From the NCBI GenBank assembly GCA_018806915.1, contig JAGKQI010000049.1:620001-684000 (forward strand): a stretch of DNA of 64,000 nt. Reading direction: 5' to 3'. The notes beneath the pieces are model-generated. The model saw only the letters and a program-made list of their open reading frames with translations. It was not told where the DNA came from and did not search any database. Numbering within the stretch: the first letter of the stretch is position 1; each line of letters starts with the position of its first letter. A program made the position numbers and the translations under genes. The DNA comes from Phytophthora colocasiae (taxonomy: Eukaryota; Oomycota; Peronosporomycetes; Peronosporales; Peronosporaceae). Positions 50,475-59,534 of the stretch are shown here, one piece after another.

Positions 50475-51347
50475 ATGAGAGACAATAGGGCGGAGGATAG
50501 CAGTAGCTCTGCTTCACGAGATGCAATGGCAGTTGGTGGAGTTGGAATGCCAGCTGGGAAGGTATATTCTTGCCGCTTTGAGCACACACTTGCCTTCGTG
50601 ATGACAATGCAAGACGAGGTGAAAGCTGTGTATTTTGAGATCACTGTTATCGATTGGAGTGCTGGCAGCAGCATGAGAGGTTCACTTGAGCTCGGGTTTT
50701 CTCCACCATCCTTCCCACTGGAAGGTGTGTTAGCGGGCGGTAGCGCAGACTGTTCTCGATCGTACTTGTTTACACCAGCAAATGGTCAAGTGGAACGAAC
50801 CCACCGGAGCTCGTGCTGGTGATGTCTTTGGCTGCGGATTACGTCTCGACACACAAGATATTTCTTCACCAAGAATGGACAGCTTTTAGGCACAGCCTTA
50901 TCGAGTATTTCGCGTCCTCAGCAACTTCACCCGACCATGTCTTTCAATGCAGATTGTAAACTACTTGCCAATTTGGGAGCTACTGCAACAGCGTATATAA
51001 AGACCGCTAACTTCAGTTACCGGTTCCATTCGTTTGACTGTGACAATCTAATGAGTGCTTTTCGAGAGGTTGAGCCGCTAAGTCGAGTTTACGGTGTGAT
51101 GAAGGCTCTAATGGACCCGGCAAGAACAGGAGAACTGAGAACTCGCGATGCGTCAAGCGAAGAATCAAGTAACACTGCTATTGTGGCACAGTTGCCGGAC
51201 GAATTCATGCTTTCTGCTGATAATTTCCTGTCGGATATCTCGGAAGATGTGTGTATCCGTGTGGACCATCCTCATGATCTGGAGCTTCAAGAAGCACTTG
51301 CGAGTATCCCATTAGCGGCAAGTATTCGGGTGCGTCAGGCTCCTTAA
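50475..51347 (+). pseudogene. SPRY-domain protein pseudogene
   Basis: Three successive frames carry one SPRY (B30.2-like) domain. Frame one gives VKAVYFEITVIDW and SLELGFSPPSFPLEGVLAGG to about 50785. Frame two gives VKWNEPTGARAGDVFGCGLR. After a shift near 50865, KNGQLLGTA and a tail follow, including HPTMSFNADCKLLANLG, and run open to 51347. SPRY domains are beta-sandwich protein-interaction modules found in ubiquitin ligases and other large proteins. Two frameshifts make this non-functional. The following region may hold the start of a second SPRY domain of the same protein. Confidence 0.65.
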
Positions 51348-51389
51348 AGTGAGACGGCTAGTTCTCACTGCCTACAATTTCTGGAAGTA

Positions 51390-51665
51390 GTGACGCTGGG
51401 GCTGGTAATGCGACTACTGGGGAAAGTGAAGCCGAGGTGCGAGCATTTACTGGCGCCTGCGGAGGATATGGTGTCACTATTGATGGGAGATAACTTCGAG
51501 TGGTGGTTCCCAGACCAGTCGATCTTCCAATGCTGTGTGGATCGTGTATGGAAGGGCCCCTACCTAAAGATTGATAACCGATTTTCACTAGTGCGTGATA
51601 AGGGCTGGCAGACAGCTATTGGAGTGACACGTTTCGATGGAGAAGTGCACACTTGGGAGGTGCGC
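51390..51665 (+). pseudogene. Possible second SPRY domain, truncated
   Basis: This frame contains DNFEWWFPDQSIFQCC and then DKGWQTAIGVTRFDGEVHTW. The final part resembles the first strand of a SPRY domain, where a Trp-Glu-Val follows a His-x-x motif. Coherence ends near 51665, close to the 3' end of the minus-strand hAT gene. A hAT insertion may therefore have cut the SPRY gene here. Confidence 0.4.
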
Positions 51666-51771
51666 ACCACTTTTGTGACCGCAATTTTTAAAATCTTCTT
51701 GGGAATTGGGGGTACAAAACTTGAAGGAACGTTTCCCTGTCTCTTGCGTTGTATAACTAGCGCATTGGAAG

Positions 51772-53454
51772 TCACCGGGTCGAAGATCCCTTTAGTCCAT
51801 GTTGCCGGGAACACAACACTACAGCGCGGTTGAGTGATTCTTGGGTGTTTTTGTAGATTGGGTGGAGTTTTAACATCATTTCGAGCACGAAGTCACACTT
51901 ATCAAACGCAGAATCCTTGTAATACCGAGAGAAAAATCGTTCATCCAAGGCTTCGCGTAAGAGGTCACAGGTCTTCACTGCTAGCGGTGTCAAGGAGCTT
52001 GCTGTTATCCATTTTGGGTCGTCATCGGTTGACAGGTAGTGTAAGATCGGTTGGCCGGGACAAAGGTTGTCAATGCGAATCATGTACAGCGACATCAGCA
52101 CTTCCACCTGCTCTGGTCGCTCTGCCTGACATTTAGACTTCAAATCTGCAACTGGCGCAAGAAGCAATAGTGCCTGGACGAGCTCTGAATGACAGTTCTC
52201 AAGAGGGAACTCTGGTGGTGGTCGACGCTCACGGATGGCTTGGTCATCTAGAATCTTGTACCACTCCACAACAGCCTCCCATTTGTCCAGTATCCGCCTC
52301 ATGGCCTTTGTCGTGCTCAGGAATCGCGATGTAGAATGCCCGATAAGACGCTTAGATGCTCCTTTTGTTTTCTCCTCACAAGGTTCAGCAAACAAATCGT
52401 CTGCTGATGAAACCAGGTTTACGTCCGAAATTACTTTCGTCATCTTCGAAAGTAGACCCGCCATCTCAGGGTTTGCTGTTTTGCTGCTCCTTCCACCGAG
52501 GCCACACGACATTTTAGTGGCGGCATGGGCCATGTGGGCAAAACACCACTCCCATCGCAGCTGTAAATTCGAACGCAGCATAAATTTGACGTCGCTACCT
52601 GCATTGCTAGTTGAACCGAAGAAATGGTGGGGCTTCAGGTCAAAATCAGCTAATGTACTCATGAGCCACATGCGAAATGGCTTTTGAATTCCACCTTCCC
52701 GATCACTATACGCTGGATTGAACGGTTTTGTCCCGAGAAGGACTGACTTGAATTGCCAGTCTTTATCGACCAGATACACCCTCAGTCCCAGGTACTTGTC
52801 GTTGGTGATTTTACAGGTCCAAAAATCGGCAACCAGTGTGAAGCTCGGGTAAACTTCACGATTATCGGCAAGATACTCTGTCATCTCCGTTTTCGTGGAT
52901 TGGTATAGCTCGACGATGGACGCAGTAATGCGCTTAGGGCTAAGATCCATCCGCATTTCCTTCTTCACCACAAGCGCTTTCAGCAACTTTGACTCTTCGT
53001 ATTCGCCACTTCTTAACGGCAAATTGTGGTTGACAATTTTCAGCGTTTCCAGCAGCAGATTCAGCCGAGCTGGATTATTGGCGAACAGTGGTGAAGCGCG
53101 AAGGTTTTCGATATCGCTGTCTCGCTTTCTTTTGCCAGCAACCGCTACATCTGTCTTCGGCGACACAAGATTGTGTACGGATCGGAGATGGTGGGCAGCT
53201 CTAGATGTCTTTCCTGTTGACATCCGGTAAAGATTTTTACCTGACGTCCTACAGGTTTCGTCCGCCAGACACGCCCACCGGGTTGTGAGCTTGTTGTTTT
53301 CGTCACGGTACTCGACCCTTACACCCCACTTGAAGATGTAGGACGTTTCGCTCTCCGTCGGAGGTATCACTCGAAAAGGCCCGATTGACTGGAAGTTTGC
53401 GATGGCTTGCTTCACCGCAGCCGGTGGCTTTAACGCAGACTGAAGTTGCGCCAT
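51772..53454 (-). pseudogene. hAT-like transposase with BED finger, C-terminally truncated
   Basis: 560-codon frame from ATG 53454 (MAQLQSALKPPAAVKQA). A BED-type finger lies near residues 58-95 (CLADETC ... HHLRSVH). The hAT catalytic region begins at FTLVADFWTCKITNDKYLGL (first Asp), followed by HHFFGSTSNAGSDVKFML and WCFAHMAHAATKM, the last matching the conserved C-x-x-H-x-x-H-like motif of hAT transposases. The frame ends after MLKLHPIYKNTQESLN and a short unrelated tail, so the third catalytic acid and the hATC dimerisation domain are missing. It is probably a decayed or deleted element. I did not find convincing terminal inverted repeats or an 8-bp target duplication. Confidence 0.75.
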
Positions 53455-54125
53455 AATACCACCAAAGATTCTGGGACTTTGTCCGAACTAGACCGCAGCA
53501 GATGCCTCCAGCAGGAATTCAGGGGTCGGCAGCACTTCTCACGCGTCTTGGTGGTAGACCGCAGCAGCTCCTGGCGGTAGTGATGAACCTCGGGGCAGGT
53601 GTCGGTTGTAGTGGCTCGTCCAGAACTTGAATGTCAACCGCAACACTGGATTTCGATGCCTAAAGATGTAGTTCCTGCCGAAACAGGAGTCTAGCTGGAT
53701 CACGGCCGTCGGTGGAGTACGAACGCTGGTACTTAGCCCTAGTGTGAAGAAATCTTACAATGGCAGCGACGATCTAAGATCGCAATGTAAAATTTCAATT
53801 TGATTTTCTACCAATCGCATAAACTTAGAACGAGCATGGTCCCAGTCTAATGGGTACAGGAATGAGCTCGAACGAGCATTCGAGTCAGCACGCTCGTTGC
53901 TCGCGAACTTAATGCGCACGAGCGGACATTTCGAAGATCTCAAGATCGCGCACTTAACGACGAGCGGCGAAGTTCGCAATTTCGAGCTCACCTAACCTCT
54001 GATGTCTTTGAAGACTACTTGCTTGAGGGTCGCAGGAATCTTCCTGTCAAGAGTCGAGTCCTGCGACGGTTCAAGAAGAGAAGCTTTTGAGTGTTTATTG
54101 TACAGATCGGACGCTCAAGACAACA
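53455..54125. other. Region between hAT and RSPH genes
   Basis: No gene seen. It contains clustered CGAGC/GCTCG motifs at 53836-53960. Similar motifs occur near 47895-47960. The last ~120 bases are probably the promoter and 5' leader of the radial spoke gene. Confidence 0.4.
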
Positions 54126-55508
54126 ATGACAACACTGGAGGAAGCCAAGGCCTTTTTGAAGAAAGAGTCGGCCGATGGGACCAACTTGTACGACCATCTG
54201 GGTGACGTACTGCTGAAGCGTCCAGAGAACCTGCACGAGACGTTTGAAAACATTTCGACGTTGGTCAAACAGCAGCGTTATTTAGCTCCTCAACAACCCC
54301 CGACTGTCGAGGGCAGCTCCCAGCTATCAAGCATCAAGAAGCAAGCAGTACGCGGTCATTTTGCTTCTTTCCCTATGCAGTGTTGTTGATTTTTTCATGA
54401 TTGACTGTAGCAAACACATCAAGAAAGCTGGTGTAATGTGGCACTGGAACTGCTCAAGCTCCAGTCAGAGGACGAAGCACCACCTGAACCTGTCACTGGG
54501 GTAGCAGATTTACTGGATGAGGCGAATATGTTCGAGTGGGCTGGACTGGGCTTCTCCAAGGGCGAGACGTTTCGACTGTCGTTGGCACTTCAACGCCTCG
54601 CACAGACCAATGGAACAGTGAATATGCGCTTCTGGGGCAAAATTCTAGGCCGGGGAGCAGATTACTACATCGCGGAAGGAGAACTACCTACAGCTTACGA
54701 ACCCGAAGACCTGGAAGCTGAAGAAGGTGCAACAGGCGTGAACAAGCTGACATACTGGGCGATGAAAGACAACGGAGCATACCAGTGGGTTCAACTGCCT
54801 CCTGTACGCTGCGAACAGATTTTGGCGTGTCGACAGCTGCGTCGCTATGTTCGAGGAGATTTGGAAGCTCCAGTTCTAGGATATCCACCTTTTCCTGGGC
54901 TCGAAAAGAATTATTTACGAGCTCAGATTGCGCGTATCTCCGCTGGAACGGTGTTATGTCCTGCTGGGTATTTTCAAATGACGGAGGAAGGAGATATCGC
55001 ACCTGCCGAGGAGCTGGAGATCAAGACAGCAGCTGAATTGGTGGACTTAGGGAGCTGGACGCACTTCACGAAGGAGATCAATGCTCGCTACGGTCGAATG
55101 ACGCCCATGCCACCTCTAACAAACGCTGATGGAGAAGAAGAACCTCGAGAAGGAGAAGAATTTGCACCTCCACTACGAACTTTAAGCGAGGACAAACCCC
55201 TATCATGGCGAATGGACAGACTGCCAGCTGCAGTTGGCGAAGTTGCCATCGTTCATAGTCTTGTGTGGCCTGGAGCTGTGAGCATCGCAGTTGGCAAGAA
55301 GTTCCTGAACGTTTATGTTGGAAATGGTGTCAAATTCCTCTCGGAACCATTCCAACTTCCTCCTCCGCAGCGACTGCAGTCTTACAGTGGCGTTGGCTTA
55401 AGTGAAGACAACACTGACGGAGAAGGGAAGCCCACACTGCGTTGTGAGATTCCTGTGGAGCAGCCTGATCTACTCGAAGACCCGTCACCTCCTGAAGAAG
55501 AAGAGTAA
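54126..55508 (+). CDS. Radial spoke head protein, RSPH4/6 family (flagellar axoneme)
   Basis: Exon 1 is 54126-54347 from ATG 54126 (MTTLEEAKAFLKKE) and exon 2 is 54411-55508. A 63-bp GT-AG intron (54348-54410, GTACGC...TGTAG) is removed in phase 0, giving 439 aa. The product matches the radial spoke head family in length and sequence character. The N-terminal helix has NLYDHLGDVLLKRPENL. ANMFEWAGLGFSKGETFRLS, ARYGRMTPMPPL and VWPGAVSIAVGKKFLNVYVG follow, and the protein ends in an acidic Glu tail. These proteins sit in the spoke head that links outer doublets to the central pair and are needed for beating, here presumably of zoospores. The gene is intact and convergent with the WD40-type gene, 56 bp between stops. 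Confidence 0.9.
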
Positions 55509-55564
55509 GGAGAGCACAAGGTACAGTAGCAATTCGCTCAATTCATGCTTAGTTCCTATCACTT

Positions 55565-56450
55565 TTACTCGTCCGAATTGTCTGTTCGTCCACTACAGAC
55601 GTAAAGTTCATTACGAGAAATAGCCCAGATCTCAGGCGTGTTCTCATAGCGACTCCCGTAGTGGCCAGACTTGAGCTGTACCTGTTGTACCAGAGTCGAT
55701 CGCTTCTCCGTTTGAGCATTATTTTGCACCTCAACAGACGACACACAGCGGCCATCACGTAGATCGAAGCTGTTCACTGCCAGTGGACGTCGTGCATCTC
55801 CACCAGCGACTACAACAGACTCGTTACTGTCGATAGCACTGCGCAAACTGGGGAGATAACGCTTCGGTGCTCCTGCCATGAACTCCACCACCGGCTTAGA
55901 GGACCGAAGATCCACTACCCGGAATTCTCCGTTCGATCTTTGAACCACTGCTCTACGGCAATCACTCAGCATATGAACATCAAGAACGGAGCCTGCAGGT
56001 CGGTCCGGTGTAACTTCTTCTTCCCACTCAAAAATTCGTCGTGGAGTACGAGTATCCCACCCCCATAAACCACCGCTCTTAGTTCCATTCAGCACGACAT
56101 TCCCCTGGTTGATAAAATTGTTTAGGATGGTGATGAAAATGACAAGGTTGAAAACCATAAAGTACCAACCGTTGGAAAGAAACTTTGAGCGTGCACGGCA
56201 CTAGATATTTTTCCAAATGGCGCAAGCAGCATTTCGCTGGTGTCAGCGACTCCATCCACGTAGGCAGCGGTCAATTTCCTACTGTAAGCGTAAATAATAC
56301 CATGAGTACTACAGACAAAGCTTCATACTGTAGCGCACAACGAACCCGCCATATCCTACACAAAACTTTCCGGTGTCAGTTGGATCCCACATCACAATAA
56401 ACATCCCATGTCCATCATAAGAAGGTTGCTTGAATCATACCATTTCGCTG
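55565..56450 (-). pseudogene. WD40-repeat protein gene, probably broken (DCAF4-like?)
   Basis: The last exon (55565-56104) encodes WD-like blades (GTKSGGLWGWDTRTPRRIFE, RSNGEFRVVDLRSSKPVVEF, VNSFDLRDGRC). A 61-bp GT-AG intron (56105-56165) joins it to an exon with RKLTAAYVDGVADTSEMLLA. Upstream, THGIIYAYS and, after a frame change near 56320, VMWDPTDTGKFCVGYGGFVV are coherent. Another break occurs near 56420. No start codon with a full N-terminus was found, so the gene is truncated or frameshifted. The blade order recalls DDB1-CUL4-associated factor 4, but I would not rely on that without a search. Confidence 0.55.
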
Positions 56451-56574
56451 TCCACGGGTCAGGAAAATCGAGTCTCTACATAATAAAAATGTAAGCAAGT
56501 TAAAAAAACAACATACCTTCATGCGTGCAGTTCATTGGGTGGAAGAATGTGACACACCTTCATCTCCGCTTAAA

Positions 56575-56634
56575 TACGCTCGGAAATTCTCTCTCCCTTC
56601 TTCTTCATTCCAGAATCTGCCGGCTTGAGGAAAG
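56575..56634 (+). promoter_or_regulatory. Probable promoter and leader of the CRN gene
   Basis: A TTAAATACG stretch (near 56570), then a pyrimidine-rich TTCTCTCTCCCTTCTTCTTCAT segment with TTCATTCC resemble oomycete initiator-type core promoters. The ATG follows at 56635. Confidence 0.35.
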
Positions 56635-57727
56635 ATGGTGAAGCTTGTCTGTGCGATCGTTGGTGCGGCGGGAAGCGCATTCCCTGTGGACATCGACGCG
56701 AGTCAGCTGGTAGGAGACTTGAAGGACAGGATCAAGGAGAAGAATGAGAAGTCGATCACATGCGACGCCAAGGACCTGCAGCTCTCTGGCGAAGAAGGGC
56801 GCAGGATGGCTACCAAGTGCGGAAATTCGTGCGATACGAAAAGGAGAGGGTTTCGAAAGGGTATCACTGGTGGATACAGATGATGAGGCGTACTCGACCT
56901 ATTCGATTCGGGATGTGTTGGAGACGAATGGAATGCCACCGCCTGAAACGCGGCAAATTCACGTGGTGGTGGTGGTTCCGGAGCAAGACAACCTCCGTTC
57001 CCCAGCCATGGTTCTTCTTGAAGTGGTGTTGCCCCACATACTCACACACGCACCAACGACTCTGACTGAGCGGAACAGGGAATTCAAGAAGCAGTTGTGC
57101 AACTATTATGGATGCAATCGCCGAAAGAAGTCCTGGGTGCGATGTATGCTACTCGACGTTGCTTTCCCAAAGTCACTTGTGATCGCCGCACATTTGTTTC
57201 GCCGCAGCAACGAATATTTGTCATTGGCGATGATGCAAATATCGGATATCGACGATGTGAAGAATGGTTTGTTGCTGTTCAAGCCGTTGGAACACGCATT
57301 TGACTATTTCCAAATCAGCTTCATTCGTGATGACACGGACGCCTTCCGTTTGAAGTTGTTCGACCCAGATATTCGAGACACCCGTCTCATTGATCTCAAG
57401 GACCGTAACGGCAAGCAAGTGCTTAGTAAGGAGCAGATAAAAGTGCTCTTAGAGAGCGTATCGTTGGCGAAGGATCGATGCGATTTCGATGTGAAGACAA
57501 CATTTGGTGACGTGGATGGCAGTACTCTGACATTTACTGGATTAGAGCGACCTTTCTTTCGCTGTTTGAACCTACAAGCAAGAGTGGCAAGAATGATTGC
57601 CTTGAAGAAGGATTGGATAGATGAATCGTACGACTTTCCGGATTTTTGGTCGGAAGTATCACTTGACGACAAAATGGAGATGTTCCACCGCAGCATTGAA
57701 AATGCTGACGCAGCTGTTTTTTATTAA
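56635..57727 (+). pseudogene. Crinkler (CRN) effector-type gene, frameshifted, HNH-like C-terminus
   Basis: ATG 56635 starts a typical CRN N-terminal domain ([28 protein letters not shown]). At about 56785-56795, where the LFLAK translocation motif should be, the coding frame switches, consistent with a net loss of two bases. The second frame carries the DWL-type region ([33 protein letters not shown]) and runs open to TAA at 57727. The C-terminal part has AAHLFRRSNEYLS, then DIDDVKNGLLLFKPLEHAFD. This His ... Asn-Gly-Leu-Leu ... His pattern recalls HNH_2 nucleases. CRNs are secreted proteins that enter host nuclei and can cause cell death. The frame as written stops after 82 codons, so it is probably a pseudogene unless the indel is a sequencing error. 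Confidence 0.85.
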
Positions 57728-57798
57728 ATTCGACGTCGTCACTTCAATCAGAAAACGAAATGAAGTTTAGTTTCTTAAAATTGTAACGAGAGCTATAT

Positions 57799-57828
57799 TC
57801 TTTTTTTTGGGGGGGGAGGGGGGGGGAT
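57799..57828. repeat. Poly-T/poly-G tract
   Basis: A run of T followed by G-rich sequence (TTTTTTTTGGGGGGGGAGG and more G) marks the boundary between the CRN gene and the Polinton-like remnant. G runs of this kind can form quadruplexes and are error-prone in sequencing. Confidence 0.7.
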
Positions 57829-57834
57829 ACTAAG

Positions 57835-58008
57835 ATGACGTACTCACCTGAACAATACCTCGCTAACAAAGAGCACATTAAGGCAGCACAGAAGCGTTAC
57901 TACCAGCGCACACGTGACGCTCGCTTATCGTATCAAAAGAGCTACGACGACAAGAATAGAGACCAACTCGAAAGCGTAACCAAACTAATTGAAGACACCC
58001 GAACTTAA
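57835..58008 (+). CDS. 57-aa basic ORF next to the Polinton polymerase remnant
   Basis: ATG 57835 (MTYSPEQYLANKEHIKAAQK) to TAA 58006-58008. It is rich in Lys, Arg, Tyr and Gln and predicted helical, with an RYYQRTRDARLSYQKSY segment like the basic leader seen in some virus or transposon polymerase ORFs. It lies just upstream of the polymerase-like fragments on the same strand and may be the first piece of the same gene. Function unknown. Confidence 0.4.
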   Translation: MTYSPEQYLANKEHIKAAQKRYYQRTRDARLSYQKSYDDKNRDQLESVTKLIEDTRT

Positions 58009-58110
58009 TAAATTTAACAAAAATTCTTAAGTCAATCCCATTGGGATTCCCAATATAGTCAATGACAATGGCTTAAAACCTCCAACAAGTCATATATTTG
58101 AATTAATTAT

Positions 58111-59060
58111 TTGCAGATTTTTTGTAGAGGCCTAAGATATAAAGTCGATCCTGATACAAGATCCCAGTCAGTACTACGAGAAAAATATATCCTCGCATGT
58201 ATAGCCAGCATGTTTGCATACGAGCTCGAAGGTCTAAAGAGATTGAATATTAATATTAAACCTATCAAAGGGGGCAGTAGCTATCGTGTCAAGGTGCGCG
58301 GTCGTACGGGGAACATGGCATATATCACCAATATCTCCAACCCCAAAATATGCTCAGCAGCGAACATATGATAGCGATACCAGATACTTCCACCCGAATT
58401 TGAGCAACACCTCAGTGTTCAGCTCACTGATTGCTATCAAAAGCAAGGGTGATATTCGCAAGAAGGTCATTTCGGAGATTCGTTCGATGGAGTTAGCTGA
58501 CAAGCTTAACTACCCCAAATCGGAATATCTGGTAAAGGCAATTACTGGATTCAAGATTTACATCTACCAGCGCGAACACACACTGGGTGATAGTGAAGCT
58601 GTCATTCCAAAGACAATAAGAGCGTAATGAACTTCCCAAAGACTAAGAACAAGTGCATATTTCATTGCATCGCATACCACAAGCAAGAGGAACCAAGAAA
58701 GGATCCGCGTAGAATTCAAGCTCTGGTAAAGCAGACATTCAAGCAGTATTGCTTGTATAAGGATATTAATTATATACTAAGCCTGTTTCGCAGTTTCAAA
58801 CCAATCGACATTCTCCAGTTCGATGAGCTTGAGAACTGCTTTCAGCTGAGCATTAATGTATTTACGATGGATGTGGAGACGGGAAATGTTGAATGCATCT
58901 GACGTTCAGACAAGGAGTACGATGTTATCAATATTCTATCCCACGAGAACCATGCTCTTTACATTAAGAATATTGATATGATTCACGATGCCCATAGTGT
59001 GAGATGGTGTTTGTCAGCTCAGACAAACTTCGAAGCCATAAGAAGAATCAGTGTGAGCTC
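58111..59060 (+). pseudogene. Polinton-type family B DNA polymerase, N-terminal remnant
   Basis: Three frames in succession carry one protein: 58111-58330 (YILACIASMFAYELEGLKRL, YRVKVRGRTG), 58320-58624 (ITGFKIYIYQREHTLGD) and 58627-59060 (MNFPKTKNKCIFHCIAYHKQ, a stop at 58900, then VINILSHENHALYIKNIDMI). The Asn-x-Cys-x-Phe-x-Cys-x-Ala segment and the later HxALYIKNID segment resemble the N-terminal part of protein-primed PolB of Polintons/Mavericks. The catalytic palm motifs (DTDS-type) are not present. Two frameshifts and at least one stop make it dead, and similarity ends before the piggyBac insertion at 59189. Confidence 0.5.
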
Positions 59061-59192
59061 GTAAATTGAATCATTCCGATTATTTATCGCCCAGCTCCAA
59101 ATACAATTCGTTCGCTACTGACAAAGTACTTTATTAAGAATACTGATCAATACATCGATCATTTCAGTTTATAACTTTGATGCCATTCTTAA

Positions 59193-59209
59193 CACCCTGT
59201 GTCCGAACG
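59193..59209. repeat. Left terminal inverted repeat of piggyBac-like element
   Basis: It starts directly after TTAA. It matches the reverse complement of 62611-62627 at 13 of 17 positions. Confidence 0.8.
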
Positions 59210-59534
59210 GCACTCGCCTAAAACGAGTAAGGGAAAGTCGTAAGATACACCATTGATAGGATACTTCGTATTTGTATATGACATATGTTTGCCTCAAGGA
59301 TAGGCAGTATAATTTCTCAACAGGTTTTCCGCTCAATGTCGTAATTCAGACGACATTGTGTATCTTCAGCCGCCGCCCAATGTCGTCAGTATCGACGAAC
59401 ACAGTCAACCTACCAGTGAAATGATGCACGATCGGATCAGTCATTTCAGAAAACGCAAGTAAGAAGGTACATTAGCTCAAGGATTTTTGCATTCAATAAC
59501 ACGAAAGTAAACGGTCATCACTTGATACGCAGGC

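Noticed and set aside
47880..53960. GCTCGT/ACGAGC clusters near 47900 and 53900 as subterminal repeats of one hAT element
   Set aside because: The motifs are short and I could not find matching terminal inverted repeats or an 8-bp duplication.
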